Of a stretch of DNA of 12,375 nt, positions 1-8,800 are shown in pieces. Source of the stretch: JAGGAG01 sp964638035 (GTDB taxonomy: Bacteria; Gemmatimonadota; Gemmatimonadetes; Gemmatimonadales; GWC2-71-9). Where the stretch lies: the NCBI GenBank assembly GCA_964638035.1, contig CAZWXD010000041.1, positions 1 through 12,375 of the forward strand, written 5' to 3'. Every line of letters starts with the position of its first letter. Position 1 is the first letter of the stretch. A program made the translations under genes and the position numbers. The notes under the pieces are model-generated. The model saw only the letters and a program-made list of their open reading frames with translations. It ran no database searches and was not told the origin of the DNA.

Positions 1-959
1 GGCCCGTTGCCCTCCACCGGCACGATCGCCCCGGCAAAGGGTGCGGTGAGGCTCGCACGGAAGGCCTGGCGCGCCGAGGCGCCCGCGAAGTACGGCTCGG
101 CAGCACCGGCCGGGCACCCACCCACGAGCAGGCCGTGGTCCAGCCAGGTGGCGCCGATCCCGATCACGTGGGCCATCTCGTGCAGGACGAGGTCGCCAAG
201 GCGTCCCAGCGATTCCAGCTGGGCCAGGTTCTCCTCGTCGAACACCATGCACCCCGCAATGGTCGTGAAGTCGCTCCGCGCCACGGCCGGAATGGCGAAG
301 CCCAGGATGTTGGCCCCCGTCGCGCCGTCAATGGGCCGGATGTCCGCATAGATGACCATGTCGTCAATGACCTGGTCCGCGAGCCGGGGTACGCAGGTGA
401 CGGTGCCGATGCCAGGGACATCGGTCTCAACCTCGATGGGGCCGATGTAGTCGTCGCCCGAGAGGACGATGTCGGCAAGGTCGCCCACGACGATCTCGCG
501 CCAGCGCGCAGCGCCCGCCGCGAGTGCTGCCTGCACCGCCGGGGACGGTGGTGGGCCCGCATAGCGGATGTCGATGGTGACCCCGGACGCGGGAGGCGGG
601 GTGGTGCTGGCGCTGAAGGTGGCGCTGGCCCCGAGCGATGAGGCGACCACCTGCTGCAGCGGGCCGGTGCCGAAGCGCCAGGCCGCCGTCGCCTCGCCCT
701 GGTCACTGGCAGCGACATCTGCGTGTGCCAGCGTGCCGCCACCCTGGGTGACGGCGAAGGTGACGGTGGCGCCAACAGCCGGGTCGCCGCGCGCGTCCAC
801 GACGCGCACCGTGGGCGCCACGGCGGCGAAGTTCCCCTCGAACCCCTGCTGGTCCTGCCCGGCGAGGACCTCGACCCGGGGCTCGCCGGTCGCGCTACCG
901 CCGCATGCGACGAGCGCGCCGGCCAGCGCCACGCTGCACCGGCGCGTCCCGCCCCTCAC
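1..959 (-). CDS. Ig-like domain lipoprotein with leishmanolysin-like metalloprotease domain (C-terminus outside window)
   Basis: Translating the minus strand from a GTG at 959 gives 319 codons with no stop before the window edge, so the C-terminus is missing. The start is basic and hydrophobic and leads to a lipobox LVAC with Cys19, so I infer an outer-surface or periplasmic lipoprotein. Residues about 28-118 form one Ig-like domain (PTVRVVDARG, AVGATVTFAV, WRFGTGPLQQVVA). Residues about 127 onward match the metalloprotease domain of the upstream gene closely and carry the zinc motif HEMAH (260-264) followed by VIGIG. The third zinc His and the Met-turn expected for the M8 family lie beyond the edge. 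The GTG overlaps the upstream stop as GTGA, with no clear Shine-Dalgarno, which suggests translational coupling. It has one Ig domain where its neighbour has three. The substrate is unknown. The protease call is by family resemblance. Confidence 0.8.
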   Translation of the reverse strand, partial: MRGGTRRCSVALAGALVACGGSATGEPRVEVLAGQDQQGFEGNFAAVAPTVRVVDARGDPAVGATVTFAVTQGGGTLAHADVAASDQGEATAAWRFGTGPLQQVVASSLGASATFSASTTPPPASGVTIDIRYAGPPPSPAVQAALAAGAARWREIVVGDLADIVLSGDDYIGPIEVETDVPGIGTVTCVPRLADQVIDDMVIYADIRPIDGATGANILGFAIPAVARSDFTTIAGCMVFDEENLAQLESLGRLGDLVLHEMAHVIGIGATWLDHGLLVGGCPAGAAEPYFAGASARQAFRASLTAPFAGAIVPVEGNG

Positions 960-2848
960 CAGGTGCTGACGACGTTGCCTGCCGCATCCACCGTGTGGCG
1001 GCGGCCGGTGAGGTTGACCTCGTTGAGCCTGGTGCCGCGCGCGGCACCCTGGCGGGCGGCCGGCATGCGGAGCAGGCTGTAGGCATCACTCGCGGCGTCG
1101 TTCACTACGTAGCCCAGGTCTCGCACCGACGCCGCGGTGATGGCACTCAGCGGGTTGGGCGGCGTGCCCACATAGCCCGTCATCAGCTCGCCGTCCATCA
1201 CCCATTCCGCCCAGTGCGCGTCACGCGTGCCGTCGGCGGGGCAGGGGCTCGGTGTGATGCCCTGGCCATTGACGCTGCCCTCGACCGGAACAATGGAGTC
1301 GGTGAACACCGACACGAGGCTTCCGCGGAAGCCCTGCCGCGCCGACGCACCCAGGAAGTACGGCTTGAGGCTCCCGGTGGGACAGTTGCCCACGACGAGG
1401 TTCTGTGCGGGCCAGTTGGACCCGATGCCGATGACGTGCCCCATCTCATGCAGGATCACGTCGCCCAGGATACCCTGCGTTTGCATCGTGCCGAGGTCGT
1501 CCAGGTCGAAGATCATGCACCCGGTGATGGTGGTGTTGTCTGCGGTGCGCGAAATGGCGGGCGTGGCGCCGCCCAGGATGCCGCCCGCGCCATCGATCGC
1601 GCGGATGTCGGCGAAGATCACCATGTCGTCGATTTGTGCGGGAGCGCCTGACAGGGCCGGCGAGCAGGTCAGGATGCCCACGCTGCCGCCAAAGTTCACC
1701 GTCACCTGGGGGAGGTTGCTGGTGTTATCCGGCAGGTCGCCCACGATCACCTGGGCCCAGCGGGTCGCCGCGGCCGAGAACGCGGCCTGGATGCCGGCAT
1801 TGGGCGGGGTGCCGAGGTAGCGGATCTCGATGCCAAACTGGCTGGCTGGTGCGGCACTCGCCGTGGCACTGAACATCGTTGAAAGGGACGCCGCCGTGGC
1901 GGTCAGGGCCTGGGCGCCTGCGGCGCCGAACCGCCAGCCGCCCGGGCTCGCACGCCCATTGAGCCCGGTGGTGTCCACGAGGCCGTAACCAGTCCCGCCG
2001 CCGCCGGTGACGGCGAAGGTCACGGGCACCCCCTCGGCGGGCTGGTTGAACTGGTTCAGCACCTCCACCACGGGGAAGGCGCCGGCATAGTTGCCGGCGT
2101 ACCCGACCTGCGCATCACCGGAGACGCGGGTCATGGCCGAGACCACCAGGGCAGCGGCGCTGGCAGTGAAGGTGACCGGGCTGCCCACGCCGGCGACGGT
2201 GGCGGTGACCGTGTTGGTGCCCACGTCACCCAGGCGCCAGCTTCCGACGCTCGCAATCCCCTGCGCGTTCGTGGTCACCTGCGGGATGGACACCGTGCCG
2301 TTTCCGCTCGCCACGGCGAAGGTCACCTGCACACCGATCACGCCGAAGGTGCCATCGGTGACCTTCACCGAGGGTGCCACGGGCACGGTGGCGTGCTCCA
2401 CCCAGGACTGGTTGTTGCCGGCCTCGATCGTGACGGTCGTGGGTGGGCCTGCCACGGCGATGGCAGTGATGTCCCGGGAGAGCGACCCCACCGACGCACG
2501 CACGATGTTGGTGCCGGGGGCGGGACCCAAGGTCCACGCGGGGAGTGTCGCAAGGCCGGAGGCATTGGTGACGGCGGTGGCCTGGGCCAGGGTGCCATCA
2601 CCCTCACGCACGGTGAAGTTGACTGTCACCGAGCCCAGCGGGCCGGACGCCCCGGCCACCAGTACGGTAGGGGCCGGCGCCAGCACGGTGCCGTAGCGGG
2701 CGGACCCGAAGTTCCCCGAGGCGACCGTGATGCTGGTCGGCTGGGGCCCCTGGTTGTTGTCATTCCCGCCGCTGCCGCAGGCGGCCGCCAGGGCGAGCAG
2801 GGTGCAGGCTGTGGCAGCCCGTCCAGGCGTGCGGACGAAGGGAGGCAT
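956..2848 (-). CDS. Lipoprotein with three Ig-like domains and a leishmanolysin-like (M8) zinc metalloprotease domain
   Basis: This is a 630-residue protein. ATG at 2848 is preceded by GGAG about ten bases upstream. The N-terminus has a basic and hydrophobic signal ending in a lipobox AAAC with Cys24, then a Gly/Asn-rich linker. Three Ig-like repeats follow at about 37-134, 137-232 and 234-333, each with a W(T/R)(L/F)G turn and an alternating beta pattern like bacterial Big domains. The C-terminal half (about 338-595) has HEMGH at 467-471, a downstream His545 in AHWAEW, and ELMTG around Met556. HExxH with a distant HW...ELMTG is the leishmanolysin (peptidase M8) arrangement, so I infer an active secreted zinc protease tethered by lipid, with the Ig domains as a stalk or binding region. 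It forms an operon with the following paralogue, overlapping by four bases. The substrate cannot be read from sequence. Confidence 0.85.
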   Translation of the reverse strand: MPPFVRTPGRAATACTLLALAAACGSGGNDNNQGPQPTSITVASGNFGSARYGTVLAPAPTVLVAGASGPLGSVTVNFTVREGDGTLAQATAVTNASGLATLPAWTLGPAPGTNIVRASVGSLSRDITAIAVAGPPTTVTIEAGNNQSWVEHATVPVAPSVKVTDGTFGVIGVQVTFAVASGNGTVSIPQVTTNAQGIASVGSWRLGDVGTNTVTATVAGVGSPVTFTASAAALVVSAMTRVSGDAQVGYAGNYAGAFPVVEVLNQFNQPAEGVPVTFAVTGGGGTGYGLVDTTGLNGRASPGGWRFGAAGAQALTATAASLSTMFSATASAAPASQFGIEIRYLGTPPNAGIQAAFSAAATRWAQVIVGDLPDNTSNLPQVTVNFGGSVGILTCSPALSGAPAQIDDMVIFADIRAIDGAGGILGGATPAISRTADNTTITGCMIFDLDDLGTMQTQGILGDVILHEMGHVIGIGSNWPAQNLVVGNCPTGSLKPYFLGASARQGFRGSLVSVFTDSIVPVEGSVNGQGITPSPCPADGTRDAHWAEWVMDGELMTGYVGTPPNPLSAITAASVRDLGYVVNDAASDAYSLLRMPAARQGAARGTRLNEVNLTGRRHTVDAAGNVVSTW

Positions 2849-3117
2849 GCGGCGTGGTCTCCAGGATGGGGTGGGGGGAACACCTGAAGGGTCATCAGGA
2901 CGGGCCCCTGTGGCAATGCTCAGGGACGAGCGGCAGGGCCGGAGGGTGCACCCCGGGCGAGGGTAGGGTCAAGGCTGCCGCGGCGGCCGCCCCCTAAGGG
3001 CCTGGCCGGGGGCTGCGGCTTGACCTGCGACTGTTCGCCCCCTAAATTGGCAAGTCTATGCCCGGATTGGCGTTTTCCGGGTCCAAGCAGCCAGGAAGCG
3101 ACGAACGACACAGGGAT
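2849..3117. other. Divergent intergenic region between the protease operon and rpsL
   Basis: This 269-base spacer separates the minus-strand lipoprotein gene from plus-strand rpsL. It holds a convincing plus-strand promoter at 3020-3048 (listed separately). A minus-strand TTGACC at 2971-2966 could be a -35 box for the lipoprotein operon, but the sequence 17 bases downstream (CACCCT) is a poor -10, so I do not call it. No RNA gene or repeat is evident. Confidence 0.6.
3020..3048 (+). promoter_or_regulatory. Sigma70-type promoter for rpsL-rpsG
   Basis: TTGACC (3020-3025) and TAAATT (3043-3048) are separated by exactly 17 bases. The -35 matches consensus at five of six positions and the -10 at four of six. 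Transcription would begin near 3055, giving a leader of about 60 bases to the rpsL ATG at 3118. This placement also argues against the in-frame ATG at 3058 as the rpsL start, since it would sit almost on the transcript end. Confidence 0.65.
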
Positions 3118-3513
3118 ATGCCGACCATCAATCAACTCGTCCGGCACGGCCGGAAAGACGTGGCACGGAAGGACAAGGCGCCGGCGCTCGCCCGGAACCC
3201 GTTTCGGCGGGGGGTGTGCACCCGCGTCTATACCACCACGCCCAAGAAGCCCAACTCGGCCCTCCGGAAGGTGGCCAAGGTCCGGCTGACGAACGGGTTC
3301 GAGGTGATCGCCTACATCCCGGGCGAGGGGCACAACCTGCAGGAGCACTCGATCGTCCTGATCCGGGGCGGCCGCGTGAAGGACCTCCCGGGGGTGCGCT
3401 ACCACATCGTGCGGGGCTCGCTTGACTCGGCGGGCGTGAACGACCGTCGGCGCAGCCGGTCCAAGTATGGCGCCAAGCGGCCGAAGGCGGGCGCGGCGGG
3501 GGCCAAGAAGTGA
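3118..3513 (+). CDS. rpsL: 30S ribosomal protein S12
   Basis: The 131-residue product begins MPTINQLVRHGRK, the family's conserved N-terminus, which fixes the start at 3118 although an in-frame ATG exists 60 bases upstream. S12 sits at the decoding centre and affects tRNA selection accuracy. The conserved stretches TTTPKKPNSALRK and GGRVKDLPGVRYH are present. Lys43 and Lys88, where streptomycin-resistance changes usually occur, are wild type, and Asp89 is the residue methylthiolated in many bacteria. A short AGGG lies very close to the ATG, while a stronger AGGAAG is about 20 bases upstream, so initiation signals are not textbook. The C-terminus has a short Ala/Gly/Lys tail after KRPKA. The stop overlaps the rpsG start (GTGA), so the two are probably coupled. 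Confidence 0.98.
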   Translation: MPTINQLVRHGRKDVARKDKAPALARNPFRRGVCTRVYTTTPKKPNSALRKVAKVRLTNGFEVIAYIPGEGHNLQEHSIVLIRGGRVKDLPGVRYHIVRGSLDSAGVNDRRRSRSKYGAKRPKAGAAGAKK

Positions 3514-3980
3514 GCCGGCGCACGCGTGCCGTGAAGCGGCCGGTGCCGCCCGATCCGCGCTACGACAGCCAGACGGTGTCGAAGTTCGTGAACGCGCTCA
3601 TGTACGACGGCAAGAAGAGCCTGGCCGAGGGCGTGTTCTACAAGGCGATGGACCTGATCGAGGAGCGCACCGGCCAGCCTGGCGTGGCGGTGTTCAAGCA
3701 GGCGGTGAACAACGCGAAGCCGATGGTCGAGGTCAAGAGCCGCCGGGTGGGCGGGGCCTCGCTGCAGGTGCCGGTGGAAGTGCGGCCGGAGCGCCGGACG
3801 GCGCTGGCGATGCGCTGGATCATCCAGTACACGCGCACGCGCTCGGAGAAGACGATGCCCGAGCGCCTGGCGGCGGAGCTGGTGCTGGCGTCGAAGGGCG
3901 AGGGCAGCACCATCAAGAAGAAGGAAGACACGCACCGGATGGCCGAGGCCAACCGCGCGTTTGCACACTATCGCTGGTAG
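3510..3980 (+). CDS. rpsG: 30S ribosomal protein S7
   Basis: The 156-residue product has the usual bacterial S7 length and begins MSRRTRAVKRP from a GTG that overlaps the rpsL stop by four bases. S7 binds the 3' major domain of 16S rRNA, nucleates head assembly and contacts E-site tRNA. Conserved blocks include KFVNALMYDGKKSLAE, RRVGGASLQVPVEVRPERR and MAEANRAFAHYRW at the end. The start depends on coupling with rpsL, since the preceding bases give only a weak purine-rich site. In most bacteria fusA follows directly. Here a terminator follows after about 60 bases and the next gene is a cupredoxin. Confidence 0.98.
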   Translation: MSRRTRAVKRPVPPDPRYDSQTVSKFVNALMYDGKKSLAEGVFYKAMDLIEERTGQPGVAVFKQAVNNAKPMVEVKSRRVGGASLQVPVEVRPERRTALAMRWIIQYTRTRSEKTMPERLAAELVLASKGEGSTIKKKEDTHRMAEANRAFAHYRW

Positions 3981-4003
3981 TCGCCTGTCGCTGGACCTTC
4001 GAG

Positions 4004-4024
4004 CGACCAGCAACCAGTAACCAG
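4004..4024 (+). repeat. Three tandem heptamers after rpsG
   Basis: Three consecutive 7-base units read CGACCAG, CAACCAG and TAACCAG, differing only in the first two bases. They sit between the rpsG stop and its terminator. The first unit also lies in the 3' arm of a small hairpin (GTCGCT at 3987-3992 with AGCGAC at 4002-4007). No function can be assigned, and such a short repeat may be chance. Confidence 0.4.
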
Positions 4025-4037
4025 TTGCCGTAGTCAG

Positions 4038-4089
4038 AGCGGAGCGAAACCACCGGGGGAGCCCGGAGCGGTCGCTCCGCTTGTTTTTT
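4038..4089 (+). terminator. Rho-independent terminator of rpsL-rpsG
   Basis: AGCGGAGCGA (4038-4047) pairs perfectly with TCGCTCCGCT (4072-4081), and TTGTTTTTT (4081-4089) follows. The 24-base interior contains a further hairpin, CCGGG (4053-4057) with CCCGG (4062-4066) around a GGAG loop, plus a possible ACC/GGT pairing next to the main stem. This is a textbook intrinsic terminator. It implies that rpsL-rpsG transcription largely stops here, separating it from the downstream genes. A close relative of this hairpin occurs at 9793-9840. Confidence 0.9.
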
Positions 4090-4156
4090 GCGGCTGCTCC
4101 CCGTCGCCCCCGGTTCAGGTTCGGGGGAATTGCCCCTTTCCCTTCCGGTTTGCGCA

Positions 4157-4186
4157 GGAATGAGAGGTCAGTGCGCCCATCATTCC
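4157..4186. promoter_or_regulatory. Inverted repeat upstream of the cupredoxin gene (candidate operator or leader hairpin)
   Basis: GGAATGA (4157-4163) and TCATTCC (4180-4186) are perfect inverted copies separated by 16 bases. The right arm ends only a few bases before the strong ribosome binding site GGGAGGAAACC ahead of the ATG at 4201. It could be a repressor or activator site, or an mRNA hairpin affecting translation. I do not recognise it as a known metal-responsive operator, and I find no clear -35/-10 pair here. Confidence 0.4.
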
Positions 4187-4200
4187 AACGGGAGGAAACC

Positions 4201-4575
4201 ATGAAGCGCCTTGCGCTGCTCTCATTCGCGCTCGCCGGAGGCCTGGTCATTGGCTGTGGGGGCGACGATCCCCAGGATCCTACGCCTCCACCTACTCCCC
4301 CGCCTGCCCCGGCCACCGCCACCATTACGACGCCGCTGGTTCCGCCGCCCGTCTTCATCCCGTCCACGGTCACGATTCGGGCGGGGGGCACGGTGACATT
4401 CACGAACCGTGCCGATTCGCCGGCGGTTCACGATGTTCGCTCCCTCACTGACGCGTGGACGTTGACCACCCTTCAGCCGGGTCAGAGCTTCAGCGTGACC
4501 CTGCCGACGGCTGGGGTGTATCAGTTCGAATGCACGCTCCACCCGGGCATGGCCGGCACCATCACGGTGCAGTGA
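4201..4575 (+). CDS. Cupredoxin (blue copper) lipoprotein, amicyanin-like copper site
   Basis: The 124-residue product starts at an ATG with an excellent ribosome binding site (GGGAGGAAACC). An upstream in-frame ATG at 4081 lies in the terminator T-tract and is not used. The signal sequence ends in a lipobox VIGC with Cys19. A proline-rich linker (about residues 24-41) follows, then one cupredoxin domain. Expected type 1 copper ligands are His77, Cys111, His114 and Met117. The spacing Cys-x2-His-x2-Met (CTLHPGM) matches amicyanin rather than plastocyanin or pseudoazurin, which use x4. It is probably a membrane-tethered electron carrier outside the cytoplasm. The peroxidase gene begins one base after its stop, so it is likely the electron donor to that enzyme. 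That partnership is inferred from context. Confidence 0.92.
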   Translation: MKRLALLSFALAGGLVIGCGGDDPQDPTPPPTPPPAPATATITTPLVPPPVFIPSTVTIRAGGTVTFTNRADSPAVHDVRSLTDAWTLTTLQPGQSFSVTLPTAGVYQFECTLHPGMAGTITVQ

Positions 4576-4576
4576 C

Positions 4577-5836
4577 GTGGGGCGCCGCCGCTCGCTCGTC
4601 CTCCTTGCCGTCGTAGTGGGTTCCCTGGCGGGCTGTGGCGAAGGCGCCGGTTCGGACGCATTCAACGACGACGAGTTGCGCCAGCAGTTCTCGCTGGCGC
4701 CGCTCGGCCCGGCGCCCCAGCCCCCGGAGGGCAGGGCGCCGGCCGAGCGAGTCGAACTCGGCAGGCTGCTGTTCTTCGACCCCATCCTGGGTGGCGAGAA
4801 GGACGTCTCCTGCGCCACCTGTCATCATCCTGCGTTTGCCTTCGCCGATGGCAGGCAGTTCAGCGCTGGGGTTTCCGGTCGGGGCCTTGGACCCGCGCGC
4901 GTGTTGTCCGTCTCCGCCATCAGCGGGCAGCCCATCGGCCTGACGCCCCGCAATGCCCCCACTGTGCTCAACGCCGCGTACAACGCCGACTCCCTGGGCC
5001 ACCCCAGTCACCTCGGGCACCAGTTCTGGGACGGCCGGGCCGCCGGGCTGGCGGAACAGGCACGGGGCCCCATCACCTCGCGCATCGAGATGGCCGGAGA
5101 TGCCTACGCCCCGGAGGTGGCACACGACAGCGTCGTGGCGCGCCTCCGCGCCGTCGACGAGTATGTCGAGCGCTTCCGCGCCGCCTTCCCCCTGGAGGCG
5201 GCGGTCGCGCCTGGGGCCGGCGTCATCACCATGGATACGTATGGTCGCGCGCTGGCCGCCTATCAGCGCGAGCTCGCCACCCGGCACACGCCGTTCGACC
5301 GCTATGCCTCGGGCGACGATGCCGCGCTCACCGCGCAGCAGAAGCGTGGGCTCACGCTGTTCTTCACCACGGCACGGTGCGCCCTGTGCCACGGCGGCCC
5401 GATGTTCAGCGACTACCGCTTTCACGTACTTGGCGTGCCACAGGTGGGACCAGGCGGGACGGTACTGGCGGGCGATGACCTCGGGCGCGAGGAACACACC
5501 GGGCTCATGGCAGATCGCCACGCCTTCCGCACGCCAACCCTGCGGAATGTCGAGCTGACCGCGCCGTACATGCACGATGGTGCCTTCGCGACCCTCGACG
5601 ACGTCGTCCGATTCTACGACGACGGCGCCATCCCGCGGCATCCTGGCGTGAACGCGGGTGAAGTGGATCCGCAGGTGATTGACCCGATCGGGCTGACAGG
5701 GGAGGAGCGGGCCGCGCTGGTGGCATTCCTCCTGGCGCTCACCGATCCCGGCATGCACCTCGACCCCTCACTCCACGCCGTGCCAGCGTCCGTGCCGAGC
5801 GGCCTGACGCCGGTGCTGGGAGGTCAGTCGCCCTGA
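4577..5836 (+). CDS. Di-heme cytochrome c peroxidase, MauG/CcpA family, lipoprotein
   Basis: The 419-residue product begins at a GTG one base after the cupredoxin stop, so the two are surely co-transcribed. A hydrophobic signal ends in the lipobox LAGC with Cys20, so it is probably lipid-anchored outside the cytoplasm. Two heme c motifs are present: CATCH (79-83) and CALCH (268-272). Family landmarks include LGRLLFFDPILGG (61-73), TPRNAPTVLNAAYN (123-136), FWDGRA (150-155), and TPTLRNVELTAPYMHDG (319-335), in which Met332 is the likely axial ligand of the high-potential heme. The family reduces hydrogen peroxide or, in MauG, oxidises protein residues. Sequence alone does not separate these roles. 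The last 13 bases overlap the convergent kinase gene. Confidence 0.92.
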   Translation: MGRRRSLVLLAVVVGSLAGCGEGAGSDAFNDDELRQQFSLAPLGPAPQPPEGRAPAERVELGRLLFFDPILGGEKDVSCATCHHPAFAFADGRQFSAGVSGRGLGPARVLSVSAISGQPIGLTPRNAPTVLNAAYNADSLGHPSHLGHQFWDGRAAGLAEQARGPITSRIEMAGDAYAPEVAHDSVVARLRAVDEYVERFRAAFPLEAAVAPGAGVITMDTYGRALAAYQRELATRHTPFDRYASGDDAALTAQQKRGLTLFFTTARCALCHGGPMFSDYRFHVLGVPQVGPGGTVLAGDDLGREEHTGLMADRHAFRTPTLRNVELTAPYMHDGAFATLDDVVRFYDDGAIPRHPGVNAGEVDPQVIDPIGLTGEERAALVAFLLALTDPGMHLDPSLHAVPASVPSGLTPVLGGQSP

Positions 5837-8800
5837 GGTCCGGAGGCCAGGCGCCGCGCCGCGTCCCGGGCGGCGGCCGCCCGCTGTTGCATCACCGGGT
5901 TGCCGTCGCGCCATGCCTCGGCGACAAACAGGTACGATTCTCGGGCCCTGTCCAGCTGTCCAAGCTGCTCGTAGATCGGCGCCACCCGCTCGGCTGCGAA
6001 CGGGTCGCGCCGGATGGAGCTGAAGTAGCGCGCGGCGTCATCGAGCCGGCCTTCCTGCTCCATGAAGTCACCTATCCACCACCGCAGGATCGCATTCCAG
6101 GCGTCGGCCGTGGGTGACTCGCCTCCGGTGGCGTCCTCCTGGCCCGTCATGAGCGAATCCAGGGCGCGCGACCGGTCCCCACGATGGCCCAAGCGGTAAC
6201 CTCGCAGCGCCGTGCGCGTGCCCCCGACAAAGCGCACGACTCCCGTATCGGCCCGCTCGCGGTACCGCTGCTGGATCGCCTCGAGGCGCCCCAGCGCGGA
6301 CTCAAACTCATTCTCGCGGCCGTCCTCGGCGGCAACCGCGCCGGCGACGGCCATGCTGAAGCCGGCCGTGGAGTCTGCCGGCATCGCCAGGGTGGCCCGG
6401 TACACCGAGTCCGGGAGCGGAAGCCGACCGAGCCTTGCGCGGTAGGCGTGCAACGCCCCGAGCACCGGAGGCAGGCGCGGTGCGGCCAGGTGCCGCAGTG
6501 CCTGCTCCGTGTCGCCGCGGTCGATGGCCAGCTGGAGCAGCCGCTCCGCCGCGAGAGCGGCAGAGATTGATTGCCAGCGGCCGTAATCCCCGAGGGCGCG
6601 CGCCTGGACATCGGCATAGCGAACGTCGCGCAACCCCAAGGTGATGCGCACACGCTCCATCTCCGGCAGGGTGGCGTGCAGGTCGAGCGCCTGTTGCTGG
6701 GCGGCAGAATCCCCGAACGCGAAGGCGAACGCCAGCTCGAACTGCCGGACACGGTCAGGTGCCGCCGACTTCGAGTACACGTCCAACAGGTTGCGTGCCC
6801 GGGCGCTGTCGAAGGACGCGTTGATCGCGTTCTCGATCATGTGCTCGTAGAGCATGACCCTCGCCGGATCCAGCGCCAGCGCCCGTTGGAACGCGGAGTC
6901 GGCCGCTTCGGGCGAGGTCAGCAGCTGGTCACCATGGTGGAAGTATGTGTCGCCCAGGAAGTACCACGCGTCCGCCTCGTCGGGATAGCGTGAGACCGCG
7001 AGCCTGGCCAGCTCGAGCGTGGCACGGGAGTTCCGGGCAGGGGTGCGTGCATTGACCGCGAGCGCAAGCTGCACCAGGAGCCGCTCGCGCTCTGGGAGCC
7101 GAACCGACAGCCGTGCGGCTTCCCGCAGCGCCTCCTGCCAGGAGGGCGCGGGATCGAAGGCTTCGTCGACCCATACTTGCGCCATGCCAAAGCGGTAATG
7201 CGCGAACGCGAAGCCCGAATCCGCGACGATGGCGTCCCGATAGTGCGCCGCCGCCCCGGCATAGTCCGCCTTCCGAAGCAGCCGTTCGCCATTGAGGAAG
7301 CTCTTCAGGGCCGGGACGGACCGCGTGGTGATCCGGCCGAGGTTCACCTCGGCCGTGGGCTGTCGCCCCTGCCAGGCCGCCGCCAGCACCTTGATCGTGA
7401 CCTGGTCCACCAGCGAGAGGAGGCTGTCGGCGGGACCATCCACGCCAAAGCTGGCGAGCGCATTTGTCCCTGACACCGAATACACCCTGACGGCAATCCG
7501 GAGGTCGCGCCCGAAGGGCACAATCGATCCAAGTACCGCGTACTGCGCACCGGCATCGCGCGCGACGGCAAGCGCTGACGCCAGGCTCGACCCCGGGGCG
7601 CCTGGGTGTGCGGCCCAGAGCGCCAGCACCGTCCTGCTGTCGATGCCCCGGAGGCCCTCGACGCCATCGAGGTTGACCGAGAGCACATCAACCATTCCCT
7701 CACGCCAGATCTGGTGCTCGTCCCCGCGCACCTCGAATGGGAGCACGGCGATACCAGGCGCGGGGGCGGACGACATGCCGAGGCCAACTGCCTGCGGGGG
7801 TGGCCGCGTGTGGCGCAGGTAGAGCGCCGTCGCTGCCAGCACCGTGAGTGCCACCGCGGCCACCGCGGCGATGCGGCGCCGCCTGGACCTGGCAGGCGGG
7901 CGGCCGTCCCTGACGGCCCTGAGGGCCGCGGCGAGCTCACCTCCCGAGCGTAAGCGTGAAGCCGGTGCTTTCGACAGGCAGGACTCGATCACGTGGGTCA
8001 GGGCAGGAGGAACCCCGCGGCCCGGGGTAAGCAGGACAGGCGGCTCTTCCCGGATCGCATGCACCAGGGCGCGATCATCGCCCGGGAAGGGGCGCGAGCC
8101 TGTCAACAGCTCATGCAGCACCACGCCGGTGGACCAGACATCGGTCCGCGGATCGGTATCCTCCCCTCGCGACTGCTCCGGGCTCATGTACGCCACCGTG
8201 CCGCGCATCTGGCCACCGGTGAGCAGGTCGGTGGCACCCTTGGCGATCCCGAAGTCCAGGATCACGGCTCGCCCCTCGGTCGTCAGTACCACGTTTTCCG
8301 GCTTGATGTCGCGATGGGTGATCCCTGCCCGGTGTGCCGCCCCCAGGCCTTCGGCCAGCTGGATGCCGATGTCCAGCACCTCATTCACCGCGAGCGGCCC
8401 GTGGTCCAGCCGCTCCCGCAGGGTCTCACCCTCGTAGTACCCCATCACGATGAAGCTTTGTCCGTCTTCGGTCTCACCGATCTCGTGGACCGCGGCAATG
8501 TTGGGATGATCCAGCGCCGAGATGAGGCGCGCCTCCGTGGTGAGGCGGCGGACTGCGGCAGGGCTTCCGCCGAGATGGGGGGAGAGGAGCTTGATCGCGA
8601 CCGGCCGGTCAAGCAGGGTGTCATGCGCGAGGCAGACGACCCCCATCCCGCCCTGGCCCAGGCGGCGCACCACCGGATAGCGCCCGATCTGCTTCCGCCC
8701 CGCCGCGGCCTCCGCATCGATCAAGGCCTTGACCGGCCTGGAATGGAGGCCGCCTGCGAAGCCGTCGCCGGACGCCGAGACTTCGTCATGGGCGGCCAGC

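Noticed and set aside
180..194. HEMAH in the truncated protease as a decayed active site
   Set aside because: The HExxH pattern is intact. Ala at the fourth position is tolerated in zinc proteases, so it is not evidence of a pseudogene.
3058..3117. Upstream ATG extending rpsL by 20 residues
   Set aside because: S12 begins MPTINQ, the promoter predicts a transcript start almost at 3058, and the extra residues match nothing in the family.
3399..4403. 334-codon minus-strand frame across rpsG and the cupredoxin gene
   Set aside because: It runs opposite two well-supported genes and through the terminator, with low-complexity composition and no recognisable domain.
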